From NCBI RefSeq assembly GCF_029589495.1, contig NZ_JAAIVF010000001.1, positions 434,001 to 498,000 on the forward strand: 64,000 nt of DNA, written 5' to 3'. The position numbers and the translations under genes were made by a program. Shown in pieces: positions 25,971-38,020 of this stretch. The notes below the pieces were generated by a model. The model worked only from the letters and a program-made list of their open reading frames with translations, did no database searches and was not told the origin of the DNA. Origin of the DNA: Speluncibacter jeojiensis. GTDB taxonomy: Bacteria > Actinomycetota > Actinomycetes > Mycobacteriales > Mycobacteriaceae. Each line of letters begins with the position of its first letter. Positions within the stretch are counted from its first letter, which is position 1.

Positions 25971-27398
25971 CTACGCGATACCGACAGCCTTCTCCAGCTC
26001 CACCAGCGCGGCCTCGATCGCGTCGGCCATCTCGTCGATGTCCATCGCCACCTCGGGGGTGGTCACGAACCCGAAGTCGACGTGCTCGAGGTAGGAGAAG
26101 CACGAGATGTTCAACGCGATACCCAGAACCGGCGGGCCGATCGGGATGAACGACTCGACCTTCGCCCCCGCCATGTACAGCGGGAACGACGGACCCGGCA
26201 CGTTGGACACCACCAGGTTGATAGGGGCCAGGCTCTTCGACAGCCCGGTGGCGGTGTAGGCGCGGGCGGCCAGTTGCAGCAGACCCGGCGGCGTGGTCTC
26301 GGTGAGCCCCATGATCTGGTGCGCCGACAGCGCCTTGGCCATCTCCTTGGCACCCGTGGTGTTCTCGTGGATCTTCTTGATCCGCTCGGCGGCATCCTCG
26401 ATGTCCGTCGCCATCGAGACCGTCATCGTGGTGACCTGGTTGCCGACCTCGCCGTTGTTGCTCTCGGTGCGGGTGGACACCGGGATCTGCACGATCAGCG
26501 GCTTGTCCGGCAGCTCGCCGCGCTGCTCGAGGTAGGTCCGGGCCGCACCCGCCACCAGCGCGAGCACCACATCGTTGAGCTTGACGCCGTAGGCCTCCTT
26601 GACGGCCTTGACGCGGGCGAGCTCGACCCGGGAACCGCTGATCCGCCGGTGCGGGGAGATCACATCGTTGAACCGGGTGTGCGGCGCCTCGAAGTACCGC
26701 GGCGGCTTGTTCGTCAGCCCGATCGCCGCCACCTGCTGGCGCACCGTCTGCTCGAGCACGCGCGCAATGCGGAACGGTGTCTTGACCGCCACGTTGACCG
26801 CCATGCCGATCAGCCGCTGCGGCAGGCCCGGCATCTCGGAGCCGACCAGTGAGCCCACCAGCTCGGTCGACGCGGGCCGCGGCTCCGGGGTGATGTCCAG
26901 CAGGATCTCGCCGAGCCCGGCGCCGGAGACCCCGTCGATGATCGCGTGGTGCATCTTGGTCAGCGTGGCGACCCGACCGCCCTCGACGCCCTCGATCACC
27001 CACAGTTCCCACAGCGGACGCGAACGGTCCAGCTTGTAGGACATCAGCCGGCCGATGAGCTCGTCGAGTTCCTTGCGGCCGCCGGGTGCGGGCACACCGA
27101 TGCGTCGGATGTGGAAGTCGGGGTCGAGTTCGTCGTCCTCGACGAACCACGGCCGATCGAGCCCGATCGGACCGCCCTCGACACGCCACCGGAGCTGAGG
27201 CATCTGCGGCAACCGCTCGACGATGAGCGCGCGCACCCGATCGAAACTGAAATCCGGAGCATCGCTCGGGTCGCAGATCGTCAATGCCCCCACGTGCATG
27301 TGCCATCCGGCGGTCTCCGAATACCAGAACGCCGCGTCTACGCTCGAAAGCCGCTTCATAGGGCGAACATTAACCGAAAGCGGGGCCGAATTAGACAT
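25971..27398 (-). CDS. Wax ester synthase/diacylglycerol acyltransferase (WS/DGAT)
   Basis: WS/DGAT enzymes transfer acyl-CoA to fatty alcohols or diacylglycerol to make wax esters or storage triacylglycerol. The 475-residue protein has the N-terminal [10 protein letters not shown] block, the catalytic HHxxxDG motif ([11 protein letters not shown], about 148-154), the [11 protein letters not shown] segment and the C-terminal [18 protein letters not shown] block of the Tgs family. Start choice is open: the ATG at 27398 gives 13 extra residues before [11 protein letters not shown], whose ATG is at 27359. The upstream DNA is rich in dyads. The acyl-CoA reductase at 19.4 kb could supply the alcohol. 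Confidence 0.92.
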   Translation of the reverse strand: MSNSAPLSVNVRPMKRLSSVDAAFWYSETAGWHMHVGALTICDPSDAPDFSFDRVRALIVERLPQMPQLRWRVEGGPIGLDRPWFVEDDELDPDFHIRRIGVPAPGGRKELDELIGRLMSYKLDRSRPLWELWVIEGVEGGRVATLTKMHHAIIDGVSGAGLGEILLDITPEPRPASTELVGSLVGSEMPGLPQRLIGMAVNVAVKTPFRIARVLEQTVRQQVAAIGLTNKPPRYFEAPHTRFNDVISPHRRISGSRVELARVKAVKEAYGVKLNDVVLALVAGAARTYLEQRGELPDKPLIVQIPVSTRTESNNGEVGNQVTTMTVSMATDIEDAAERIKKIHENTTGAKEMAKALSAHQIMGLTETTPPGLLQLAARAYTATGLSKSLAPINLVVSNVPGPSFPLYMAGAKVESFIPIGPPVLGIALNISCFSYLEHVDFGFVTTPEVAMDIDEMADAIEAALVELEKAVGIA

Positions 27399-27406
27399 CG
27401 CCCGTG

Positions 27407-27422
27407 GTTACCAATTAGTAAC
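27407..27422 (+). promoter_or_regulatory. GTTAC-N6-GTAAC inverted repeat upstream of WS/DGAT
   Basis: GTTAC (27407-27411) and GTAAC (27418-27422) face each other across CAATTA, just 9 bases beyond the 27398 start. The layout is close to the actinobacterial GlnR/NlpR-type box (GTNAC-N6-GNAAC), a nitrogen regulator known in Rhodococcus to affect triacylglycerol storage. This is a resemblance only. Confidence 0.4.
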
Positions 27423-27449
27423 TGCCGGTTACCTTTACCTTCCGCAAAT

Positions 27450-27487
27450 TACCGGCCGGTAGTACCAATCAGTTATACCGGCCGGTA
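27450..27487. promoter_or_regulatory. Two perfect TACCGGCCGGTA palindromes in the WS/DGAT promoter
   Basis: The 12-base palindrome TACCGGCCGGTA occurs at 27450-27461 and again at 27476-27487. The spacing of 26 bases start to start is about two and a half helical turns. Half-site-like sequences GCCGGTTACC and GCCGGTAAG flank the pair. They are strong candidates for repressor binding at the 196-bp spacer between the WS/DGAT gene and the response regulator gene end. Confidence 0.65.
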
Positions 27488-27594
27488 ATACTCGCCGGTA
27501 AGTTTCCGCCACAGCACCTTTCGCCAGACTGCGTGCGCACCGACGCACACCATCGGCACAAACGCGGCGGCGCCCCGCCGAGGCCCGCCCGCGG

Positions 27595-28266
27595 TCAGTC
27601 TATCTGCCGGCGATGGGCCCAGCGGGTGAGCGCATTTCGATTGGACTGCTGCGTCTTTCGCAGCACATTCGACGCGTGTGTCTCAACGGTTTTGATCGAG
27701 ATGACCAGATCTTCGGCAATTTCCCGATAGGTGTAGCCGCGGGCCAACAGGCGCAGCACCTCCAACTCGCGCGGCGTGAGCGAGTCCAGTTCCGGATCCA
27801 ATTGCGGCTCAAGAATGTTCGAACGTCCGGTGAACGAATCGAGCACGAATCCCGCGAGCCGTGGACTGAACACCGCATCCCCACCGGCCACCCGGCGCAC
27901 CGCGCCCGCGAGTTCCGGCCCGGAGATCGTCTTGGTCACGTAGCCCCGCGCCCCGGCCCGGATCAGCGCGATCACGTCCTCGGCCGCGTCGGACACGCTC
28001 AGCGCCAGGCACACCGGGCCGCCGCCGTTCGTGCGCGGGTCGATGCCACGCAGCACCGACAGTCCACCGCCGTCCGGCATGTGCACGTCCAGCAGGACCA
28101 CATCGGGGCTCGACGCCTTGATCCCGGCGATCGCCTCCGTCACCGTGCCGGCCTCCCCGACCACCGCGATGTCCGCTTCGCCGGAGAGTTCGGCCCGTAC
28201 TCCCGACCGGAACACGGCATGGTCGTCGACGAGGAAGACGCGGAAGACGCGGAACGATCGGGTCAC
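27595..28266 (-). CDS. LuxR/NarL-family response regulator
   Basis: The 223-residue protein has a receiver domain (acidic DD in VDDHAVFRSG, phospho-acceptor Asp in VVLLDVHMP near residue 60, Lys in GYVTKTISGPEL near 110). A LuxR-type helix-turn-helix follows (LTPRELEVLRLLARGYTYREIAEDLVISIKTVETHASNVLRK, about 164-206). Its GTG start overlaps the stop of the sensor kinase gene (GTGA, 28263-28266), so the two are translationally coupled. It probably regulates envelope-stress or PspC-type genes, including the divergent genes at 29.7 kb; this is inferred from context. Confidence 0.93.
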   Translation of the reverse strand: MTRSFRVFRVFLVDDHAVFRSGVRAELSGEADIAVVGEAGTVTEAIAGIKASSPDVVLLDVHMPDGGGLSVLRGIDPRTNGGGPVCLALSVSDAAEDVIALIRAGARGYVTKTISGPELAGAVRRVAGGDAVFSPRLAGFVLDSFTGRSNILEPQLDPELDSLTPRELEVLRLLARGYTYREIAEDLVISIKTVETHASNVLRKTQQSNRNALTRWAHRRQID

Positions 28267-29552
28267 TGTGGATTCTCCTCTGGCCGGCGCACGCCGTTCG
28301 GCTGCACGGTCGATTGTGCCCGGCCGCCCTCGGCCGGGGTGTCGGGAGCGGCCAGCGGCATCACGATGCGCACCTCGGTGCCCTTGCCCGGGGACGACCG
28401 CACCTGCACCTTGCCGCCGCGTCGCTCGACCCGTCCACGGATCGACCTCGCCAGGCCCTGCCGGTCCTCGTCGACCGTCTCGGGGTCGAAACCGCGGCCG
28501 CGGTCGCGGACGAAGACGCTGACCCGGTCCGATTCCACCTCGGCGTACAGGTCCACCTTGGACACACCGGAGTGCTTGGCCGCGTTGACCAGCGCCTCGC
28601 GCGCGGCCCCGACCACCGCGACGACCTCCGGCTGCGGTCGTCCGGGCTCGAACGCCAAGTCCCCCACCGTCACCGGCGCGATCGCGACACCGTACTGGTC
28701 CTCGACCTCACCGGAGATCATCCGCAACGCCTCGGCCAGCCCGGCATGAGCGGTCTCGCCGCCGCCGAACAGCCACTTACGCAGTTCCCGCTCCTGGCTG
28801 CGCGCCAGGCGCGCCACCTCCTGCGGTCGATCCGCCTGCTTCTGGATCAGCGCCAGTGTCTGCAGCACGGAATCGTGCAGATGCGAGGCGATCTCCTCGC
28901 GCTCCTCGTTGCGGATCCGCGCGGCCCGTTCCTCGCCGAGCACTCGCATGGTGCGCAACCAGATCGGCACCGTCAGCAACCCCACGCCGATCAGCGTGAC
29001 CACCACGGCCAGCAGCGACGAACGCAGCGACGCCAGGTCGACCCGTGCGAGCACCACCACGCCCAGCCCCAGCACCACCAGGCTGACCCCGCCGACCACG
29101 CGCGCCCAGGTGAGCACCGTCGGGTTCCGCGGCATCCCGATCAGCGAACGCGGACCGTTCGCGTCGAACTCGCGCCAGACCAGTGCGGCACCCGCGGCCA
29201 CCACGATCACCGGCACGATCACCGACGCGGCGGTGCCGCTGAACAGCCAGCTGGAGGCGATGGCGAACCCGATCCCGAGCGCGAGCAGGCCCAGGGCGCG
29301 GCGTCGTTCGGCCGCCGGCGCCGGCGCAGTGTCCCCGCCCGGCTTGGTCAGGATCCACAGCAGCCCGTAGGCGCAGATCCCCGCCCCGGCCAGCGCCGAG
29401 AGGAGCATGAACGCGACCCGGACCTTGAAGGCGTCGACACCGAGATGGTCCGCGAGGCCGCCGGCGACACCGCCGAGCACCCTGCCGCCGGAGCGCCGGA
29501 CCAGCGGTCGCGGGCTCGGCACGGGGCGCGGTTCTGCGGGCAGAGGGTGCAC
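28263..29552 (-). CDS. PspC-domain sensor histidine kinase
   Basis: The 429-residue kinase starts with a PspC domain (LVRRSGGRVLGGVAGGLADHLGVD, about 15-60). Several membrane helices follow (about 40-220). A HisKA_3 dimerisation helix has the phospho-acceptor His in EIASHLHDSVLQTLALIQ, and a HATPase domain follows (NAAKHSGVSKVDLYAEVES, RDRGRGFDPETVDED). This is the NarX/LiaS-type partner of the LuxR regulator encoded next. Such PspC-kinase pairs respond to membrane stress in Gram-positive bacteria. The GTG at 29552 was chosen because the PspC domain starts about 15 residues after it; upstream frame is Arg/Pro-rich. Confidence 0.9.
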   Translation of the reverse strand: MHPLPAEPRPVPSPRPLVRRSGGRVLGGVAGGLADHLGVDAFKVRVAFMLLSALAGAGICAYGLLWILTKPGGDTAPAPAAERRRALGLLALGIGFAIASSWLFSGTAASVIVPVIVVAAGAALVWREFDANGPRSLIGMPRNPTVLTWARVVGGVSLVVLGLGVVVLARVDLASLRSSLLAVVVTLIGVGLLTVPIWLRTMRVLGEERAARIRNEEREEIASHLHDSVLQTLALIQKQADRPQEVARLARSQERELRKWLFGGGETAHAGLAEALRMISGEVEDQYGVAIAPVTVGDLAFEPGRPQPEVVAVVGAAREALVNAAKHSGVSKVDLYAEVESDRVSVFVRDRGRGFDPETVDEDRQGLARSIRGRVERRGGKVQVRSSPGKGTEVRIVMPLAAPDTPAEGGRAQSTVQPNGVRRPEENPQ

Positions 29553-29680
29553 GCCTCGATCCTGGCACGCGCGCCGACGCGGGGCATCGGGGTCGAACCC
29601 TGATCCGGCCCGCGGGATCGGGGAAAGATCAGGGTGTTTCCCGATGGCCCGCCGCACCGGTCCTCCGCAGGATGGGATCC

Positions 29681-31102
29681 ATGACCAACGCCAGTGTCGT
29701 CGACCAGCTCCAGGACCTGTGGCGCACCCGCCCGGCACGGCTGCCGCGCCAGGGCAGGATCGCGGGCGTCGCGGCCGGCATCGGCCGGCGCTACGACGTG
29801 GACCCGCTGCTGGTGCGGGTCGCCTTCGTGGTGTCCACGATCTTCGGCGGCGCCGGGATCGTGCTCTATCTCGCCTGCTGGGTGGTGCTGGGCACCCCGG
29901 ACGACCGGGTATCCCCGGCGGAGTCGCTGCTGGGACGGGGCGTGAGCACGATGTCGCCGAAGCGCGCGGCGATCCTGATCGTGGTGCTGGCGATCGCGAT
30001 CAGCACGTTGACGCCGATCGGGGCGGGCGCCGGCGGGGCCGGGCTGATCAGCTTCACACTGATGCTCGGCGGCCTGTGGCTGCTCTACCAACGCCGCCCG
30101 GCACCGCCGGAGCTCCCGTCCGACGCGGCGCCGATGCCGGCGGTGGACCCGTTCGGGGCGGGGTATGCACCCCCCGGATACGGTCCTCGTCCCGACCCGT
30201 TCGCCGCCGGATACGCGCCGCCCGGGTACCCGGCCCGCGGCCCCGTTCCCACCGACGTGCCCGACGACGTCACGGTGTCCGATCCCGCGCTGTCCGATCC
30301 TTCGCTGCCCGATTCGCCGGCACCTGCCTCCGATGATTCCGGTGAACCCGTTGCGCCGCAGCAGCGGCCGACCACACCGCCGAACCCGCCGTCCGCATCG
30401 TCGACCGTCTCGACCGGCGACACGCCACGCACTCCGCCGGCATGGGACCCGCTCGGCATGGCCCCGTTCGCGTGGGACCTGCCCGAACCGTCCCCGCAGA
30501 CCACCACGGTCCCGGCCCGGCCCGCCCGTCGGCGCTCGCTGTTGACCACCGTCGTGATCGGGTTGGCGTTGCTGGTCGCGGCCGCCCTGACCGCCCTTGC
30601 CTCGACCGCCGGTGCCGATTGGTTCACCCCCGCGCGCATCGCCGCGGTCGGGTTGGCGGTGATCGGCGCCGGACTGGTCGCGGGCGCCTTCCTGCGAACC
30701 GGGTACGGGTTGCTGATCGTCGCCGCTCCGCTGGCCGGGTTCGTCATCCTCGCCTCTCTCGTCGGCCCGATCGACACCTCCGGCGGCATCGGGGACCGCA
30801 CCTACGTTCCGCTGACCGCCGCGGATCTGCGGCCGAGCTATCACGTCGCCGCGGGAACGCTGACCCTCGACCTGCGGCACCTGCACCTGAGCGGGGACGC
30901 GACCGTCGACGCGAGCGCGGAGGTCGGCGACGTCGAGGTGCTGGTGCCCGCATCGATGAACGTGCGCAACACCTGCACCGGCGACATCGGCGACAGCCAT
31001 TGCCTGCCGGAGGGCCTGAACCCCGGCGCCGACACCAAGGGGCCGGTCCTGACCGTGCACGCGAAGACCCGGATCGGAAATGTGGAGGTGCGCCGTGGGT
31101 GA
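29681..31102 (+). CDS. PspC-domain multi-pass membrane protein
   Basis: The 473-residue protein has an N-terminal PspC domain (RLPRQGRIAGVAAGIGRRYDVDP, then a hydrophobic helix). Further helices lie near 92-130. A long Pro/Asp-rich linker (about 140-280) carries repeated FGAGYAPPGYGP-like units. Another helical cluster lies at about 285-365. The C-terminal domain is beta-rich, ending VHAKTRIGNVEVRRG, and resembles the LiaF/DUF2154 C-terminal domain. It is divergent from the PspC sensor kinase and likely belongs to the same stress system as an accessory or target protein. The ATG at 29681 follows AGGATGGGATCC; an in-frame ATG lies 9 bases earlier. Confidence 0.82.
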   Translation: MTNASVVDQLQDLWRTRPARLPRQGRIAGVAAGIGRRYDVDPLLVRVAFVVSTIFGGAGIVLYLACWVVLGTPDDRVSPAESLLGRGVSTMSPKRAAILIVVLAIAISTLTPIGAGAGGAGLISFTLMLGGLWLLYQRRPAPPELPSDAAPMPAVDPFGAGYAPPGYGPRPDPFAAGYAPPGYPARGPVPTDVPDDVTVSDPALSDPSLPDSPAPASDDSGEPVAPQQRPTTPPNPPSASSTVSTGDTPRTPPAWDPLGMAPFAWDLPEPSPQTTTVPARPARRRSLLTTVVIGLALLVAAALTALASTAGADWFTPARIAAVGLAVIGAGLVAGAFLRTGYGLLIVAAPLAGFVILASLVGPIDTSGGIGDRTYVPLTAADLRPSYHVAAGTLTLDLRHLHLSGDATVDASAEVGDVEVLVPASMNVRNTCTGDIGDSHCLPEGLNPGADTKGPVLTVHAKTRIGNVEVRRG

Positions 31103-31391
31103 GAACACCGTGGGTGAGAACGGCCGGGGTGAGAACGGCCGGGGTGAGAACGGCCGGGGTGAGAACGGCCGGGAAACGGACCCGGCCCGGCGGCGCGGTC
31201 CGTCGCTGCCGCTGCTGACGGCCGGCCTCGGAGCGCTGTTGATCAGCGCCTGGGCACTGCTCGGTCCCGTATCGCTCGACGTGTTCACGGGTTTCGGCTT
31301 CCGCTGGATGTTCGTCGTGATCGCGGTGGCCGTCGGTGCCGTCCTACTCGCGGCACCGTTCCAGCGGACCCGGCGGGCACGCCGGAAGTGA
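31095..31391 (+). CDS. Small two-helix membrane protein with GENGR repeats
   Basis: The 98-residue product begins at a GTG overlapping the end of the preceding gene (31095-31102). Its N-terminus consists of GENGR repeats encoded by a 15-bp minisatellite. A basic segment (RRRG) and two hydrophobic helices follow (LPLLTAGLGALLISAWALLG and WMFVVIAVAVGAVLLAAPF), ending in an Arg/Lys tail. No family is recognised. The overlap makes it part of the PspC operon. The repeat number is likely variable between strains. Confidence 0.65.
   Translation: MGENTVGENGRGENGRGENGRGENGRETDPARRRGPSLPLLTAGLGALLISAWALLGPVSLDVFTGFGFRWMFVVIAVAVGAVLLAAPFQRTRRARRK
31113..31172 (+). repeat. 15-bp coding minisatellite, four perfect units
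   Basis: GGTGAGAACGGCCGG is repeated four times without error (31113, 31128, 31143, 31158) and encodes GENGR. A diverged unit precedes it at 31098. Frame is preserved by any unit gain or loss. Confidence 0.9.
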
Positions 31392-31419
31392 CGGCGCCCG
31401 ACCCTGGCCCGAACACGAA

Positions 31420-31448
31420 CCGCCGCACACCGATTCGGTGTGCGGCGG
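31420..31448. terminator. Bidirectional terminator between PspC operon and guaA
   Basis: Two 14-base arms (CCGCCGCACACCGA and its complement) pair around a single T. The perfect dyad is 28 bases past the small membrane gene and 35 bases past the convergent guaA stop. Confidence 0.75.
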
Positions 31449-31480
31449 TCGGTCGATCACGAAAGCCTCCGGGGAGCCGG

Positions 31481-33063
<1,583 letters not shown>

Positions 33064-33104
33064 CGCACCAGTCTACGGGGGCCGCCCGGCCGGTACCGCG
33101 CCGG

Positions 33105-34838
33105 TCAGGCAGCGCCCGAATCCGACTTGCCGGAATCGGATCCGCCCGACCGGATCTCCACGATCGGCAGCCGCAGCGCGCCGGGAGCCCCCTCGGGCAC
33201 CACCGGCGAGTTCGGCGCCACCGGCTTGATCCGCCGGTAGCCCTCCCCCTGCGCGGGCCGCAGGTCCTGCTCGCCCTTGTTCGGCCACAGCGACGCGGCC
33301 CGCTCGGCCTGCGCGGTGATCGTCAGCGACGGGTTCACGCCGAGGTTCGCCGACACCGACGAGCCGTCGACCACGCTCAGCGTCGGATAGCCGTAGACGC
33401 GGTGATACGGGTCGATCACGCCGTGGTCGGCGTCCGCGCCGATGGTGCAGCCGCCGAGGAAGTGCGCGGTCAACGGGATATTGAAGATCTCACCCCAGGT
33501 GCCGCCGGCGACTCCGTCGATCTTGTCGGCGATCCGCCTGGTGGCCTCGTTGCCGACGGGGATCCAGGTCGGGTTGGGCTCGCCGTGGCCCTGCCTGCTC
33601 GACAGGTGCCGACCGCGCACCCCCCGCTTGGTGAACGTGGTGATCGAGTTGTCCAGGTTCTGCATGACCAGCGCGATGATCGTGCGCTCGCTCCAGTCCT
33701 TGACCGTCATCATGCGCAGCATCTTGTACGGGTTCCTCACCACCAGCGCGAGGAACTTGAGCCAGCGCGGCCAGCGTCCGCCGCCGTCGGTCATCAGCGT
33801 CTGCAGCAGCCCCATCGCGTTCGAGCCCTTGCCGTAGCGCACCGGCTCGATGTGGGTGTCGGCGGTCGGGTGGAACGACGACGTGATGGCCACACCGCGG
33901 GTCAGGTCCATGGCCGGGTCGACCTTGTACTTGCCCGCACCGACGATCGATTCCGAGTTGGTGCGGGTGAGCACGCCTACCCGGTCCGACAGCCGCGGCA
34001 GTCGGCCGCCGTCCTTCATCCGGTGCATCAGGTTCTGTGTACCCCAGGTGCCCGCGGCCATCACCACGTGCTGCGCGGTGTAGGTCCGGGGCTGCTTGCG
34101 GACCAGCGCGCCGGTCCGCTCGGTCTCGACCGCCCACGATCCGTCGCCGCGCTCGGTCAGGCCGGTGACCGTGGTCAGCGGGATGATCCGGGCGCCGGCC
34201 TTCTCCGCCAGCCCCAGGTAGTTCTTGATCAGCGTGTTCTTGGCGCCGTGGCGGCAGCCGGTCATGCACTCGCCGCACTCGATGCAGCCGGTGCGGTCCG
34301 GACCGACCCCGCCGAAGTACGGATCGGTGACGGTCTCGCCCGGCTCGCCGAAGAACACCCCGACCGGGGTCTGGATGAACGTGTCGCCGACGCCCATGTC
34401 GTCGGCGACCGACTTGATGACCTCGTCGGCGGGGGTCATGTGCGGGTTGCGGACCACACCCAGCATGCGCCGGCCCTGCTCGTAGTACGGGGTCAGCTCG
34501 TCGTCCCAGTCGGTGATGTCGCGCCACTGCGGATCGTCGAAGAACGAGGCCGGCGGCTTGTAGAGCGTGTTCGCGTAGTTCAGCGAGCCGCCGCCGACGC
34601 CCGCGCCGGCCAGGATCAGGCAGTCACGCAGCAGGTGCACCCGCTGGATCCCGTAGCAGCCCAGCTTCGGCGCCCACAGGAAGCGCCGCAGATCCCAGCT
34701 GGTCTTCGCGAACTCGTCGTCGGCGAACCTGCGGCCGGCCTCGAGGACGCCGACCCGGTACCCCTTCTCGGTCAGCCGCAGCGCGGTGACGCTGCCACCG
34801 AATCCCGAGCCGACGACGAGCACGTCGAAGTCCGACAT
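33105..34838 (-). CDS. choD: GMC-family oxidoreductase, ChoD (putative cholesterol oxidase)
   Basis: The 577-residue flavoprotein has the FAD-binding GSGFGG motif at 10-15 and the AGAGVGGGSLNYANTL block near 87. A Cys cluster (CIECGECMTGC) lies near 190, and the C-terminal GMC block is FLGGCTIGADADHGVIDPYHRVYGYPTLSVVDGS. Length and context match M. tuberculosis ChoD (Rv3409c), which lies next to guaB3 and is annotated as a cholesterol oxidase although its true substrate is debated. The ATG at 34838 is preferred over a GTG at 34862 because the family begins at this point. It is 41 bases upstream of guaA and probably co-transcribed. Confidence 0.9.
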   Translation of the reverse strand: MSDFDVLVVGSGFGGSVTALRLTEKGYRVGVLEAGRRFADDEFAKTSWDLRRFLWAPKLGCYGIQRVHLLRDCLILAGAGVGGGSLNYANTLYKPPASFFDDPQWRDITDWDDELTPYYEQGRRMLGVVRNPHMTPADEVIKSVADDMGVGDTFIQTPVGVFFGEPGETVTDPYFGGVGPDRTGCIECGECMTGCRHGAKNTLIKNYLGLAEKAGARIIPLTTVTGLTERGDGSWAVETERTGALVRKQPRTYTAQHVVMAAGTWGTQNLMHRMKDGGRLPRLSDRVGVLTRTNSESIVGAGKYKVDPAMDLTRGVAITSSFHPTADTHIEPVRYGKGSNAMGLLQTLMTDGGGRWPRWLKFLALVVRNPYKMLRMMTVKDWSERTIIALVMQNLDNSITTFTKRGVRGRHLSSRQGHGEPNPTWIPVGNEATRRIADKIDGVAGGTWGEIFNIPLTAHFLGGCTIGADADHGVIDPYHRVYGYPTLSVVDGSSVSANLGVNPSLTITAQAERAASLWPNKGEQDLRPAQGEGYRRIKPVAPNSPVVPEGAPGALRLPIVEIRSGGSDSGKSDSGAA

Positions 34839-35003
34839 CTGACCACCCACGGAGACCTCCACCGGTCGAGCTACACGAGCATTCCCGACCAGTGTGAACC
34901 GCCGGACGTGCCTTACCTCACAAGGGTAGCTTAACTGGAACCATCGGTATCAGATACTGCGGACTTCCCGTGAACGGCCGGACCCGGGCCCGCCCCCGAA
35001 CCC

Positions 35004-36140
35004 TCAGCCCTGAACGCTCAGGCCCACCTTCTGGAACTCCTTGAGGTCGGAGTAGCCGGACTTGGCCATCGACCGGCGCAGCCCGCCGACGAGGTTCAGC
35101 GAACCGAACGGGTCGTCGGACGGCCCGGCGAGCACGGCGTCCAGGCTCGGGCGGTCCCCGAAGGCGACCGGCAGCAGCGAACCGCGGGGCACCGACGGGT
35201 GCGCCGCCACCGACGGCCAGTACCAGCCCTTGCCGGGCGCCTCGGCGGCGGCGGCCAGCGGCGTGCCGAGCACCGCGGCATCGGCACCGCAGGCGATCGC
35301 CTTGGCCAGGTCACCGGACGTGTGGATGTCGCCGTCGGCGATCACGTGCACGTAGCGGCCGCCGGTCTCGTCGAGGTAGTCGCGACGCGCGGCGGCCGCA
35401 TCGGCGATGGCGGTGGCCATCGGCACCCCGATGCCGAGCACCTCACCGCTGGTCGTGACGCCCTCGGCCGAGCCGTAGCCGACGATCACGCCGGCCGCGC
35501 CGGTGCGCATCAGGTGCAGCGCGGTGCGGTGATCGCTCACTCCGCCGGCGACCACCGGCACGTCGAGTTCGGCGATGAAGGTCTTGAGGTTCAGCGGCTC
35601 CCCGTCCCGGGCGACGTGCTCGGCGGAGATGATCGTGCCGTGCACCACCAGCAGGTCGATGCCGGCCTTGACCAGCTCCGGGGTGAGTGTGCGGGCGTTC
35701 TGCGGGCTGACCCGCACCGCCGTGGTCACTCCGGCGTCGCGGACCTGGGCAACCGCGGCGGCCAGCAGTTCCGGCCGCAGCGGCGCGGCGTGCAGTTGCT
35801 GCAGCAGACGGATCGCGGCCGACGGGTCGACATCCGACTCGGCCAACTCCACGACCTGCGCGATCTTGTCCTCGACGTCCTCGTGCCGGCCCCACAGCCC
35901 CTCGCCGTTGAGCACGCCGAGGCCACCGCGCTTGCCCAGCTCGATCGCGAACGCCGGCGAGACCAGCGCATCGGTCGGGTGCGCGAGCAGCGGCAGGTCG
36001 AATCGGTAGGCGTCGAGCTGCCAGGCGGTCGAGACCTCCTTCGACGACCTGGTGCGTCGCGAGGGGACGATGTCGATGTCCGCCAACTGGTAGGTCCGAC
36101 GGGCCGAACGGCCCATGCCGATCTCAACGAGGTCGCGCAC
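35004..36140 (-). CDS. guaB3: GuaB3, IMP dehydrogenase-family protein lacking the catalytic Cys
   Basis: The 378-residue protein is an IMPDH/GMP reductase-type TIM barrel without CBS domains, matching GuaB3 of mycobacteria (Rv3410c). It begins VRDLVEIGMGRSARRTYQL and contains RYVHVIADGDIHTSGDLAKAIACGADAAVLG, the phosphate-binding region. In the loop where IMPDH carries its nucleophilic Cys (SxCTTR), this sequence reads YGSAEGVTTSGEVLG. The only Cys in the protein is in the IACGADA segment, so IMPDH chemistry is unlikely. The GTG at 36140 has AAGGGA upstream. It lies between guaB2 and choD. Confidence 0.93.
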   Translation of the reverse strand: MRDLVEIGMGRSARRTYQLADIDIVPSRRTRSSKEVSTAWQLDAYRFDLPLLAHPTDALVSPAFAIELGKRGGLGVLNGEGLWGRHEDVEDKIAQVVELAESDVDPSAAIRLLQQLHAAPLRPELLAAAVAQVRDAGVTTAVRVSPQNARTLTPELVKAGIDLLVVHGTIISAEHVARDGEPLNLKTFIAELDVPVVAGGVSDHRTALHLMRTGAAGVIVGYGSAEGVTTSGEVLGIGVPMATAIADAAAARRDYLDETGGRYVHVIADGDIHTSGDLAKAIACGADAAVLGTPLAAAAEAPGKGWYWPSVAAHPSVPRGSLLPVAFGDRPSLDAVLAGPSDDPFGSLNLVGGLRRSMAKSGYSDLKEFQKVGLSVQG

Positions 36141-36226
36141 GCGCGTCCCTTTCTCTGTGGATGGTGCGGAATACGGCCTGGCAGAGCAGGTCCCCGCCAC
36201 CGCGTTCGCGGCGCGGGGACCGGAAC

Positions 36227-37969
<1,743 letters not shown>

Positions 37970-38020
37970 TCATCGGCATTGCGGTAGCGCGGACCACCCA
38001 CACCTGCGTACGGTAGGCGT

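Noticed and set aside
34839-35003. A possible KstR or iron-regulator (IdeR) site upstream of choD
   Set aside because: The spacer has short direct GGTA-like elements, but neither TnnAACnnGTTnnA nor an IdeR-type TTAGGTTAGGCTAACC palindrome is present.
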